NCBI RefSeq assembly: GCF_000143415.4
Contig: NW_003314398.1
Coordinates: forward strand, 130,670-194,669
Source of the DNA: Selaginella moellendorffii
Lineage: Eukaryota > Streptophyta > Lycopodiopsida > Selaginellales > Selaginellaceae
Reading direction: 5' to 3'
DNA length: 64,000 nt
Shown: piece after piece, positions 44,032 to 54,140 of the stretch
Position numbering within the stretch: the stretch's first letter is position 1
Layout of the letters: each line of letters opens with the position of its first letter
Program-made: the position numbers and the translations under genes
Notes under the pieces: generated by a model
What the model was told of the DNA's origin: nothing
Databases searched by the model: none
What the model saw: the letters and a program-made list of their open reading frames with translations, nothing else

Positions 44032-45232
44032 ATGGGGCGCGTGTGCCAGGGCTTCCTCCAATGCCTCCTCAAGCTCGTCAATTTCGTGCTCATCCTCCTC
44101 GGCATCGCGATGATCGTCTACTCCTTGTGGATGCTCAACGAGTGGCACTCCCGCCAGGAGCCATCGCATCCGCCGGCGGCGTCTCCTGCTCCGGAGCAGC
44201 TCCAGGATCATCACCACGCGTTTCTGGCGATCGTGGCGGAGAAGGGGAATGGCTATCCTCGGGGCCCGGGTAGGGCTACGTGGATGATCGATCTGGAGCC
44301 AGCGATCACGCTGGGGAAGAGTCTCCCGGCTCCCTGGTGAGTCTATCTGTTCTAGATCCCTTTTCTTTCTTGTCTCTTATCTCGCATTTGCAAGGTTCAT
44401 CTATGCGTTCTTAGGGGTGGGAGCGATTGTTTTGGTGATCACTTGCACCGGCCATGTTGCTGCCGAGACTGCCAGTGGCTGTTGCCTTTGCTTCGTATCC
44501 ATTGTTCTTTCTTTTGCTACCTCTTCCAGAATTTTTTTTTCTTGCTTCCTTGACTGCTAATCCAGTACACTTTGTTGTTGGTGGTGCTTTTGCTCGCGCA
44601 AGCTGTTCTAGCTGGATTTATCATCTTTGATAAGAACTGGGAGAAGGTACTAGCTCGTTTCTCTACTTCTTGGCTTCAAGACTCTCGTTCCTCACAGGCA
44701 GTTCCGGAAGATCCAACTGGCGAATTCGACAGGATCGCACACTTTATAAAGCGCAACTTCGCGATTTGCAAGTGGGTGGCTCTGGGAGTAATCATTCTTG
44801 AGGTAATCACCGCGAGCTTTTCTTTTCTCTGTCGTTGTAGCTGAGAAACAAGATTGGCAGGCTCTCTCCCTGTTCTTGGCAATCGTCTTGAGGTCCGTGG
44901 CCTTGGGAGCCCAGAGAGGCTACGACAGTGACGATGACATGCCGGTGAGAAACACGAGGCAGCCTCTCTTGAACCGTCAGGCGACGCAGTCGAATGCAAC
45001 TCCATCAGCTCCAGCCGAGAGCCGACCACCACGCAACGATGCCTGGAGCACCAGGATGCGAGAAAAGGTTGCTTCCAAATCTTTCTTTTTGCCTTGGCTG
45101 AGTTTTCAATCGCTCGTGTCGCAGTATGGCTTGGACACCGCCGAGTTCACGTACAATCCAGTGGATTCCAAGAGAGTTCCAGCGCAAAACCAGCCCCCTC
45201 CCGAGCCGAAGAGAGGATGTGTGATCATGTAA
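44032..45232 (+). CDS. TOM2A: TOM2A-like tetraspanin
   Basis: Exons 44032-44336, 44395-44494, 44566-44646, 44698-44802, 44861-45067 and 45125-45232 give 301 residues. Four membrane helices are seen: about 10-31, then [38 protein letters not shown], and one near [20 protein letters not shown]. The conserved C-terminal block ([19 protein letters not shown]) and dileucine-like QPLLNRQA are typical of TOM2A/tetraspanin-18 to -20 proteins, which sit in the tonoplast and host tobamovirus replication complexes. The protein ends CVIM, a CaaX box, so farnesylation is likely. The extracellular loop between helices 1 and 2 is enlarged and rich in Pro and His. Start is the first ATG with the helix at normal distance. 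Confidence 0.92.
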
Positions 45233-45362
45233 ATACGTGTGAGATTCGTAGGATAATCGTGTTTCCACTGGCATATTCGTAACGTAATGCTTTTAGGGCT
45301 TAGAGAAAGAATATTCACGGAATTTATAGAGCTTTCAAACTTTACAAGCTCGCGGATGCGTG

Positions 45363-47211
45363 CTAGCTGATCGCTGGAGGCATGTCCATGAGCGTCACTT
45401 CCGGGCTCTTGGAGAATTCATCGTCGCTGCTCAAGCCATCCTCGCTGACAGCATCGTCGGCCCTCTCGCGGAGCCACGGCTCGAGCGCTTCGTCCATGCG
45501 GCCGCCAAACACCGGCTTGATGTAGCCCTGGTCCAGCCACCGGAACACGGCGTGTGGGACGGAGCGAGGACCCCAGTCGTCTTCTTCGTGGGAGTACTTG
45601 AGCTCGTGGGCTTGCAAACTTGTCATCCTTGAGCTCGACGGGGGCGACGAGAGTCCCAGGAGTTTTAGCATCGGACCTGTGGAGCTCCCGAAGAGCAGGG
45701 TGGTGACGACGACGATGAACAAGGTGGTGGTCTCGATAGCGCGGTTCTTCGTCGGTATGTTCACGGCTAGAGCGTACGAGACGGCGCCACGGAGGCCGCA
45801 CAGCCACATCATCGATTTCATGGGTGTTGTTATCGGCCACCGCCTGGATCACAGCAAAGTTAAGCCATGGAAGACAAGTGATTGAGACGAGAGCTTTTAC
45901 CGTCCTTTGTTTGCCAGCCATGAGAGTGGAAAGATGTTGATGGCCCTCGAGATTAGACACAGGGGGATCGCTGAGAGTATGAGTCCTGTGTCGAACTTGT
46001 GGTCGAGCAGCACAACTTGCATTCCCAAGTATCCAAACACGAAGATCTCCGCCAGGAAAGATAGAGCCTCTAGCGCATACCTCGAGCCGATTTTCGATGC
46101 CTGTGACGAGTTGTAGTAGCCGTAGTGAGCGTTGCAGATGCCGCAGAAGAAAAGGGACATGATGCCGGAGAGTGACAGTAGTTCGCCGACGGCGTAGGCT
46201 ACGTAAGCCGAGATGAGAATGAAGGCCAGCTCGAACTTGGCGTATTCACTCTTGGAGTCTATGAACTTCAGCACCAGTGCACACAACAGCGACACCACAA
46301 AGCCCAAAGCCGTCGAGGCAACGCTGATGACACAAAACTGCACTGTATCACAATGAAAGAGAGCACTGGTATCGTTGTACTTGCTAGAAGAAAATTGCGT
46401 GCTTACCTATGGCAACACCAATGGTCGAGAAAGTGAACTTTATATCCAGGAAAGACTCCTGTAAGCCAGTGCTCGTTAAGTAACAATGATAAAAAGAAAA
46501 AAGCTTACAAAAGTCCGGAAGAGAACTATCGCGCTAGCATCGTTGACAAGGCTCTCGCCTAGAACAAGGTTGTACAGCAATGTAGGAGCATGAACGTCTG
46601 GATTGAGAAGGATGTAAGCACCAATAGCAAACTCATCGTAGTACCTTGGAATATGGACAGCGTTGCGACGGGATCAATCGCGGATATGAGAGCTCCAAAC
46701 ATTAGAGAGTCGAGCAATGGCGCTTCCTTACTCAAGTGCCTGATGACACCGGCCAAGTAGAGGAAGTAAGTAAGGAGGCCATAAGCAAGAGCCGAGACAA
46801 CCGTTCCAGCCACTGCGAAGAGCATGATCGTCGTGAAGTTGCGAAAAAAATCCTGAGAAGAAATCCAAGCAAAGTTCTTAGCGAGCTGGAGAATGCCAAG
46901 GGAGGCATACCTTTCGTTTGAGGGAGTAGCCAGCATTGAAAATAATAATTGGAAGTAGCCAGTAGAAGAAAGCCTGATTATCAAACGTGAGATTTCCGCC
47001 ATCGAAGAAGAGCTTGGACAATCCTCCGAATAGAATGCCGAGAATCATCGCGGCGGCTGGAAGGCAAACGATTCATGAGCTCTGGGAAGAAATTTCATTT
47101 CCACGAACCTGATTCCGTCAAGTAGATGAACTGGTGCTTCTTCGCGAGGTACGCCACGAGCACGGCCACGATCATGAGCAGGCAGCAGAGGAGAATGTCT
47201 TCCATCGCCAT
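45363..47211 (-). CDS. Na+/H+ exchanger, NHE8/NHX-like (CPA1)
   Basis: Exons 47211-47109, 47056-46911, 46852-46645, 46597-46509, 46458-46407, 46342-45901 and 45843-45363 give 506 residues. This is a cation/proton antiporter of the CPA1 family, expected in an endomembrane. About 10-12 helices are visible. Signatures include LLPIIIFNAGYSLKRKDFF, SAIDPVATLSIF, the ion-path motif GESLVNDASAIVL (ND pair kept), SGIMSLFFCGI, SFLAEIFVFGYLG, RAINIFPLSWLAN and CGLRGAVSYALA. These resemble animal NHE8 and plant endosomal NHX proteins more than vacuolar NHX1. The tail is cytosolic and acidic. All introns are GT-AG. The 3' end is convergent with the tetraspanin gene (130 bp gap). Confidence 0.9.
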
Positions 47212-47314
47212 GGCGAGCGAATTTGCGGGGACCTCGAGCTGGACGCATTCCCTGTTCCAATATGCCCTAAATTTTCTAAAAAGATTTTAGGGCTCCTCCC
47301 CTCTTCTTCCTCTC
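47212..47314. promoter_or_regulatory. 103 bp divergent promoter with paired telo-boxes
   Basis: Only 103 bp separate the start codons of the exchanger (minus) and the next gene (plus). Inside, GCCCTAAA (47264-47271) and TTTAGGGC (47286-47293) form an inverted pair of telo-box cores around an A/T-rich centre. No TATA box is evident for either direction. Confidence 0.7.
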
Positions 47315-48327
47315 ATGTTTGCAGCCAAGGCGCTCAAGAGGTCCGGCGACGTGCTGCGCCTCCATCTTCGCGCCGCGGCGCATCGATCGTTCTCGTCGGC
47401 AGCCGCGCCTTGTTCCGATAGTAAGGTTTACAGCGATGCGAGCCGCGCATCGCGAGAGCTTTGGCTGAAATATTTCTTTGTTGCGCCTTGGCAGCAGCAG
47501 CCGCCGCCGCCGGATCAAATGCAAGCTCGAGAACTCTTCTCGGTGTTCTACGCGAGGCACAACAACAAGGTAAAGAAGAAGAAGAAATAATTCTCGAGAG
47601 AAAAAGCTTGTAAGAATTTCTTCCTCTGGTAGGAAGATTTCCATTCGCCTGTGGACTTCTCCATCCACTCCTACCGCCGAGAGAGGGCCGCCTTCTTCTC
47701 AACCATGACTCCAAGGGAGCGTCAAAAGATCATGCTACAGGTACTTCAGTTCATCTCTCAAGTTTCTTTTCCAATCACAATTTCCAGAGCTTCGATCGTC
47801 CAAAGTTTGGGTTGCATCTCCCAACGAGGAGCTCGACAAGACAAGCTTCATGATCTCGTCATGGATAAGGAAGTTGTGGGTGCCGACGCTGGCCGTGTTG
47901 ACAGTCATCCTGGGTTGGCAGTACCCGGTGAGCTTGGCCGTCAATCTGCTTCTCTTGGTCTGGAGCACAAAGCCAACTCCAGCGTCGATTCACATATGGC
48001 TTGAAGAGGTAGCTTCTTCCTTTTCTTCTCTTTCTCTTTTGACGTTTGATCGTTTGTTCTAGAGGCGAATGGAGGCAGCGATCCAGAAGCAAGGCCTAGA
48101 CCGCTTCAAACACCAGGTAGAAAACTTGAAAGGAATACCTGAGCCTGACACTTGTGTGTGCTTGGCATTGGCAGCTCAACTTCTCGCTAGTCAAGCACAT
48201 CCAGGTGGAAGACCATCTCCTCTTCTGCTTGGCCCGAGTGAGCGGCCTCACGGAGTCGATCGTGCTGCTTGGCTTTCTCGGCAACTGGTGGGTCTTGCAC
48301 TCGTCCACGGTTTTCTTGAAATACTGA
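47315..48327 (+). CDS. Unrecognised organelle-targeted membrane protein
   Basis: Exons 47315-47569, 47633-47740, 47790-48008, 48063-48116 and 48175-48327 give 262 residues. The start MFAAKALKRSGDVLRLHLRA and following Ala/Arg/Ser-rich stretch looks like a mitochondrial or dual targeting peptide. The middle is charged (SYRRERAAFFSTMTPRERQK). Two hydrophobic segments follow: VPTLAVLTVILGW with YPVSLAVNLLLLVW, and near the end ESIVLLGFLGNWWVL. The third acceptor must be CCAGAG|CTTCG; using the upstream AG gives an early stop. I recognise no family. An inner-membrane protein is a reasonable inference. Confidence 0.75.
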
Positions 48328-48420
48328 GCTCTGTACATACGCAAAGAGTCACTTGTTCTGGAAGCACGGTCTCGTAAGAGTTATCTCTGCTGCTGGAATG
48401 TTAGAACATCTGTGAACGGC

Positions 48421-50142
48421 TTACTCTCGCGTTTCCATTCTGGCAGTAACATTCTCCTTGGACACTCTCCCAGTGCTTTTAAGCATCGCAACAACAGCCT
48501 CGTGCACAGCCACATCGATCTCTACTCCACTCTCTGACGCTTCCCGGAGCAGCGTGACAGCGTCGTCGGCTCTCTCAGCCTTGCAAATCCCATCTAGCAG
48601 AGCCCCGTAAGTCGCCGCGTCTGGCCGGCACTCCCGCTGTGGCATCTCCCTGAACAGCTCCAGAGCTCTTTCAACGCGGCCAACCCGGCAGAGCCCGGAG
48701 ATGAGAGCGTTGTAAGTGACCGTCTGTGGCGATACGTCTCCCCGGATCATGTCCGAGAACACCTCGTCGGCTTCCAGACCCCGGCCAGCCTTGCCAAGGC
48801 CATCGATGATCACCCAGTACGTAAGAAAGCTCGGCCTTGTGGATCCCGATAGCACCTGCTGGTAGAGCTCCATCGCTTCCCCGGCTCTCCCCTTCCTCAA
48901 AAGCCCATACAAGAGGAGCGTATACATGGTCGCCGTCGGCTTTGCTCGTTTGCCATCCTCGAGCTTCCCTCGATCTTCCACAAGCCTCGGTTTGGAATGC
49001 GATTCCACCAAGCTCCGGAACGTTCGAACATCCGGCATTCTTCCCTTGGCCACCATCTTCTCCATGAACTTCCAAGCGTCATCCAGCCGCTGTGCGCTGC
49101 ACAGCCCGTCCACGATCACGCTGTACGTGACAAAATCGGGCTCGCACTTCTCGTTTCCAGTCATCTCCTCGAAACCTTTGAGAGCCTCGTCCAGACGACC
49201 CGCCTCACAGAACTTCCGAAGCACGTACGTGTGCGGCACCGCGTCGGGCTTGAAATGCTTCTCCTTCATCATCCTCAGGAGCTTCCACGCATCGCTCACC
49301 CGGCCACACCGGCACAGGATCTCCAGAGCAACACCCAGGCACGGCATGTCGGGTATCTTGTCCTTGTCCACCATCTCCTGCGCGACTTTGGTGGCGTGAT
49401 CCAAGCGCCCTTGCCTGCTGAGCTCGTAGATCATGGTGCTATACGTCGACGAATCCGGCTGGCAAGTCTCTTGCATCATCTGGTAGTAAGAAAACGCATC
49501 GTCCAGCTTCCCAGATCGCAGGAGCCCGTTGAGCAGCACGCTGTAGATCGCCGTCTTGGCCTCGATGCCACCCCGTCCTTGCATCTCGTTGAAGACCTCG
49601 CATGCCTCGTCGATCCTCCCGGCGTCGCAGAGCCCCCGGACGAGCACCGTGTACGTGAAAGCATTGGGCTTGAACATCCGGCTGAAGCGCTGCTTGAAGA
49701 TGCCATACGCGTCCATGGATCGGCCACACCGGACGAGCGTCTCCAGCAGCTGGTTGGCGGAGGTGATGTCGTGCTTGAATCCATCCTGCCTCGCGGCCCA
49801 GACGAAGAAGCTCACGGCCTGATCGGGCAGCACGAGATGGCTCAGCACCAGGCACGCAATGCGTGTCGAGTCCCGGAGGTGTGAGACCAAGCGCTTGTCC
49901 AATCGCCCAGCCTTGACAGCGGCCACGATGGCCTCGGCATCCACCATCTCCGGCCGGATGGGATCCTTGGCCCAGTTGTATGCCGCCTTCTTCCCGCGAG
50001 CTTGGATCGCTCGATCCAGCCCTGCCACTGCGGTCTCCACGAGCTGGCTGCCGCAAAACGCGGCCAAGCAGCGAGCGCTGGAAAACCTGTATGCCTCCTC
50101 CCATCTCCATTTCCTGCCGAGAAAGAATGCCGCTACCGGCAT
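48421..50142 (-). CDS. P-class pentatricopeptide repeat protein
   Basis: A single-exon ORF of 573 residues. The N-terminus (first 40 residues, Arg-rich, few acidic) fits an organelle targeting peptide. From about residue 125 on, roughly a dozen 35-residue P-type PPR motifs follow, for example the units beginning NAFTYTVLVRGLCDAGRIDE, DFVTYSVIVDGLCSAQRLDD and QTVTYNALISGLCRVGRVER. P-class proteins bind single-stranded organelle RNA and affect its stability, splicing or translation. No E, DYW or SMR domain is attached. The target RNA cannot be deduced reliably by eye. It starts 59 bp after the uS14m stop on the same strand and has a telo-box-like AACCCTAAAAT just upstream. Confidence 0.93.
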   Translation of the reverse strand: MPVAAFFLGRKWRWEEAYRFSSARCLAAFCGSQLVETAVAGLDRAIQARGKKAAYNWAKDPIRPEMVDAEAIVAAVKAGRLDKRLVSHLRDSTRIACLVLSHLVLPDQAVSFFVWAARQDGFKHDITSANQLLETLVRCGRSMDAYGIFKQRFSRMFKPNAFTYTVLVRGLCDAGRIDEACEVFNEMQGRGGIEAKTAIYSVLLNGLLRSGKLDDAFSYYQMMQETCQPDSSTYSTMIYELSRQGRLDHATKVAQEMVDKDKIPDMPCLGVALEILCRCGRVSDAWKLLRMMKEKHFKPDAVPHTYVLRKFCEAGRLDEALKGFEEMTGNEKCEPDFVTYSVIVDGLCSAQRLDDAWKFMEKMVAKGRMPDVRTFRSLVESHSKPRLVEDRGKLEDGKRAKPTATMYTLLLYGLLRKGRAGEAMELYQQVLSGSTRPSFLTYWVIIDGLGKAGRGLEADEVFSDMIRGDVSPQTVTYNALISGLCRVGRVERALELFREMPQRECRPDAATYGALLDGICKAERADDAVTLLREASESGVEIDVAVHEAVVAMLKSTGRVSKENVTARMETRE

Positions 50143-50201
50143 TCTCCTCTTATTTCCTCCTTGCTACCTAGCTGAAGAACCCTAAAATCCCTGAAAGAGA
50201 T

Positions 50202-50774
50202 CTACCACGATGCCTTGTAGAGCCCCATGAGCTCGTGGCGCCCGGCCATCTCCCGCAAGCAGATTCGCGACATTCTAAACTTGCGGTAGACCGATCGAGA
50301 CCTGCCCGTGATGATGCACCGGTTCCTCACCCGCGTGATGGAGCTGTTCTTGGGCAGCGCGTTGAGCTTGCTCTCGAAATATCGGCGGACCTCGAGCGGG
50401 AGATTGCGGTCGTGCGTCATCGCCTTGTACTGCATGCGCTCGTTCTCGTGCTCCGCGACGCACAGCCGGCGCTTGAAATCCCGGATCGCCTTGTTGTTCA
50501 CCATGCGGCCGATGCGCTTGAGATAGACGGGGCTCCGCTGCGACAGAAAGATCGGTGGAAATTTCGCCGCATCCTTGGCAGATTCGGCAGCAGGGGCTGG
50601 AGAATCGCTAGCTGGAGAATCACTGGCTGGAGAAGAAGCTCCTGGAGCGGGCGCTTCTCCTTCTGCGGAGCGGATGCTCGAGCTTGTGAATGGCCGCGCC
50701 GACAAGAAGGATGATCTAAGACTGCCGCCGAGCAAGGACTGGTTCCATCGCGCGCTTCTCAGGAGGAATGCCAT
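50202..50774 (-). CDS. RPS14: Mitochondrial ribosomal protein uS14
   Basis: A single-exon 190-residue protein. The last 100 residues are a full bacterial-type S14 (NRCIITGRSRSVYRKFRMSR, then ICLREMAGRHELMGLYKASW), a protein of the small-subunit head near the decoding site. The zinc-ligand cysteines of the C+ form are absent, as in mitochondrial and many bacterial S14. The first 35 residues (MAFLLRSARWNQSLLGGSLR ...) are a typical mitochondrial presequence, and an Ala/Pro/Ser linker joins it to the core. In many plants rps14 is a mitochondrial gene, so this looks like a functional copy moved to the nucleus. A TTTAGGGTT telo-box lies about 20 bp upstream. Confidence 0.95.
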   Translation of the reverse strand: MAFLLRSARWNQSLLGGSLRSSFLSARPFTSSSIRSAEGEAPAPGASSPASDSPASDSPAPAAESAKDAAKFPPIFLSQRSPVYLKRIGRMVNNKAIRDFKRRLCVAEHENERMQYKAMTHDRNLPLEVRRYFESKLNALPKNSSITRVRNRCIITGRSRSVYRKFRMSRICLREMAGRHELMGLYKASW

Positions 50775-50815
50775 TGTCTCTTCCCTGTCAAGAACCCTAA
50801 ATCAAAAGCAAATCG

Positions 50816-53800
50816 CTAGCGTCCATTCATGAATGTGTCCGTTTCATCGGACGGTACAGCTTCGGGTGTGGTGCTCTCTTCGGGGATCACCGAAAAGAGC
50901 AAGAAAAATGCGCCTGTGTAGATACTTACGTGCCAGAGACTGAAACCAACAACACCATCAACAGATCTACAAAGAAAAGCTAGCTTTTTTCTTCTTACCT
51001 GTGCCAAATCCAATAGTTCCTCGCTGTTTCCTGTTTCCAGCATACTCCCGCGAATGCTACGATCATAACTCCGATTCCAACATACGCCCAGACAAACCTT
51101 TGCCGGAGCTTCTTCACGAACGCGCTCCTTTGGAGCTCCAAGCTATACAACCTGGAAAAACCATGGAAGGTTTCACACGCGCTTTAGTTTCTTGATCACG
51201 GGAGTTTCTCCTTGCTCACCTTATCAACTGCAACCGAAAGGGCTCGCATCGACGCAGCCTGTTTTGCCCCCACAGCTCCCACAACAGCCCGAGCAGAAGC
51301 ACCGCCGCGCCAATTCCAATCACAAGGAGTGCGCTCCTGACACTGAACACCAAAGCCAGTTAGTTCTTAAAGTTGCTCAAACTTTGCGTCCTCTGGCACA
51401 CCTTGTCCGATCTTTGTTCTTGGCAATGATGGCGGTGATGACCGCCGCAGCTACATGAAGCGTTGGTTTGGTAAGGCCAAGAACTTCCGCCAGATACAAG
51501 CACGTAAAGATCACGGCCAGGAAAGAGAGCCAGAAATCCAGGAACTGCAAGGCGAAAAGTTAGGAACTGTGAGCACATTTTTAAGCTCTTGGCTTGCCTG
51601 CAATGTGTCGTAGGACAGAGCACACCAGCCACCAGCGTCACAAGAGTGATAGATTGCACTAGAGATGCCGCTGGCCGTGTATATGAGCCACTCGGACATA
51701 GCCTATGTGACGAGCTTTTCAGCACAAAATAAATTCCTAAAGCAGATGTATCGAGCACCTTTTGACGAAGAGCCCAGAAGCTTGGAAAAGCAGCTGCTGC
51801 ATTCGAGCCGACTAGAGCAGCAATCTGCAAGGATCTCGCTGAAACACACCGTTAAGATCGAAATTTATGTTGCCAAGCAAATGTAGACAAAATAGATGAC
51901 AATTACCTGAAAGACTCAAGAGTTTCTCCGAGCAATCAATCCCACCGTGTGTCCGGTCGCAGTTGCAGAAGCTGTAGCCCAACATCCGGTTAATGCATCA
52001 CAAGAAGAAGGATTCTACCTGTAAAAACTCAAGCGACTGGCTTCGTATCTTGTGGTGCAAGATCCATGGTGCGAGCAAGAATCCACGCAGCCATGTAGAT
52101 GCACCCGGAACTTGAGAGCCGCTTCAACAGCTAGAGAATGTCTCACACCGATAGACCACAATCCTTCCGCGGGGTACGTGACGTCGAAGGAGAGAGATTT
52201 GTTGTTCTTGGATGTGTGGCGAAAGTCCCAGCTTTCAAGCGTGGGATATCCTTTAAACCGAGCATAGGCCTCTATCAAACTTGCCTCGGGAAAGTGAACC
52301 TCGAAAGACAAAACTGATCCAGCTGCACCATTTGGAACTTCCAGATTCAGATATAACCACCTCAACGTAGTATTTACAGCCTGCGCGTTTAATAACTTCC
52401 AAGAAAACCAGCCAGACTTGGTGCTAGTCTTCGTCGCTGGTAAAAAGCTTGAATCGAAAGGTGACTCGCTCGCCCTTGAAACAACTCTCTGTGAAGAAGA
52501 ACTAAGATTAGTTTTCGACCATAAGAAACAAAGCTACCTCAAGCGGGATGGATGGCGAATTGCATCCAGCTCCACCGTATCCGGCCACACAATCCTGGAT
52601 TCTCCAGAGTAGAGAAAAACACGAGTTTGAACCGCCTGTAGAATTGTCACCCGTCACACCTATGTACCACGCACCTTTCATAGGCGCCTCGATAACTAAC
52701 TGAGTCTGATTGCCTGTAGAAACGTCACTAAGTTGAGGAAGAGCTTCATGTCTGGCAGCAAGCTTCATATCGGACACGGCAGCGTCAGTGTCGACCCTGA
52801 TCTCCAAAGATGACACCAAGTCCGGAATTTGAAGAAGGAAAAATGTCCACTCACCCCGAGCAACACAGTTCCCCAACAGAGTTCTCCACGAAGAAGTGTT
52901 ACCAGAAGCTTGCGATGTTCCATTGGCAATCCTCTCCACACCCGATACAGAAAACTCGCTGGAAGAGGAAGACGAGAGAACATTCACGCTCCGGTTACAG
53001 ACCTCTCCTGCAAAATTGTCTTTGCAGACCGAAACTGCAACTTGCGCTTCAAAGTTATAAGTTGGTCCCCGTGAAATCTGTGAACAACGCAAGCAAGATA
53101 TTGTAAACAAAAGAGAAAGACAAGCATTTATATGCTGACGCTTTTCTTACCATTGTAGACTGAGTCCGATGGGGACTTGGATCACTAAATGTTCCAATAT
53201 ATAATACTCCAGAAACTATCTGGAAACGTCAAAGAAACATTGTCAATGGAAGCGTAGACAGAGCGTAGAACATTACCTGTTCGTTCGTCATGTTGATGTG
53301 AACGGACTCTTGGAATAAAGCGCATTTCCCTGTCGTGGAAACATTGCGTCTCTCCCCGGCCATCTTAATCGCTACCTCGAGGCTTTCCACTGTACCAACG
53401 ATAAAAAGAGAAATCTACCAAAAGCTCGAATTGATCGCTTCCTTACCAGGCCCCGATGGCAGTGGAAGGCCGCCGAATTGGAAACAAACAAGAGGTCCAC
53501 TCCCCTTTTCTTGCAAAGAGACAAGGAAAAGTGGAAACTTGGCACGAAGTTCTCGGAAAAAATGCAATTTTTTCTACCTGGGACGTCCATCTCTTCTTGG
53601 TGAGGATGATAGAGAGTACGGAGAAAGACACAGGAATCTCGGCTGCAGGAGAGAGAGAGAAAAAGATGGAGAGAAAGCATTGCAAATGATCTTCGTACCT
53701 CGAAAGTAGTCCCAGCCCGAGGGCCCGATGGTCCTATCGGGATAAAAGGCCGACAATGCGATGCGCGAACTGGAATTCGAATTCGAACTGGAGCTCGCAA

Positions 53801-53924
53801 GAACCCTAAGAACTCCCACTCGATCAGAACTTCCAGGAGCGCCAGCGCTGATCGCCTCCGCCGCGATTCCATGCATCCCCAGAATGTAGCCGCCGGCTAG
53901 CAGCATCAACAATCGCAGCGCCAT
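50816..53924 (-). CDS. TMEM8/PGAP6-like CREST membrane protein (DUF3522)
   Basis: Thirteen exons (53924-53699, 53509-53447, 53389-53277, 53219-53151, 53077-52538, 52488-52019, 51971-51907, 51838-51759, 51702-51598, 51544-51402, 51336-51220, 51151-50999, 50939-50816) give 755 residues. A signal peptide (MALRLLMLLAGGYILG) leads a large luminal domain with N-glycosylation sites and an EGF-like module (CVDSCSHHGSC ... CNCDRTHGGIDC). Seven helices follow. The CREST hydrolase residues are present: SGISSAIYHSCD (Ser, His, Asp) and WIWHSLWHV (HxxxH). In animals PGAP6 trims GPI-anchored proteins; the same activity here is inference. The intron after the DTLQ codons has a GC donor (TTGCAG|GCAAGC). An upstream in-frame ATG exists, but the signal peptide favours 53924. 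Confidence 0.88.
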
Positions 53925-54140
53925 GGCCTGGCGCCTCCTCTTTCTTGCCCAGTTGCCCTCTTCTTCCCACTCTCTTCTTTCTCCCGAGCGCACAAACGAG
54001 GAGGAAGCTCCCTTGCTCCGCCACGTGGCGCACATCCGACGGTCCTCGGTCTACATTGGCGGCTCCATCCAATTTTGTCTAAGAGCGAGCCAATTTGGTA
54101 CTGCTTAAGCTGTCTGTGAGAGAGAGCTTCCCTTCCTCCC
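53925..54140. promoter_or_regulatory. Divergent promoter between TMEM8-like and DUF538 genes
   Basis: 216 bp separate the two start codons. It contains a run of minus-strand G/A-rich sequence and a CCACGTGGCG G-box near 54021-54030. Both leaders must lie in this interval. Confidence 0.55.

Noticed and set aside
51360-51830. 156-residue ORF as a separate gene
   Set aside because: It reads through introns of the TMEM8-like gene; only pieces of it are exons.
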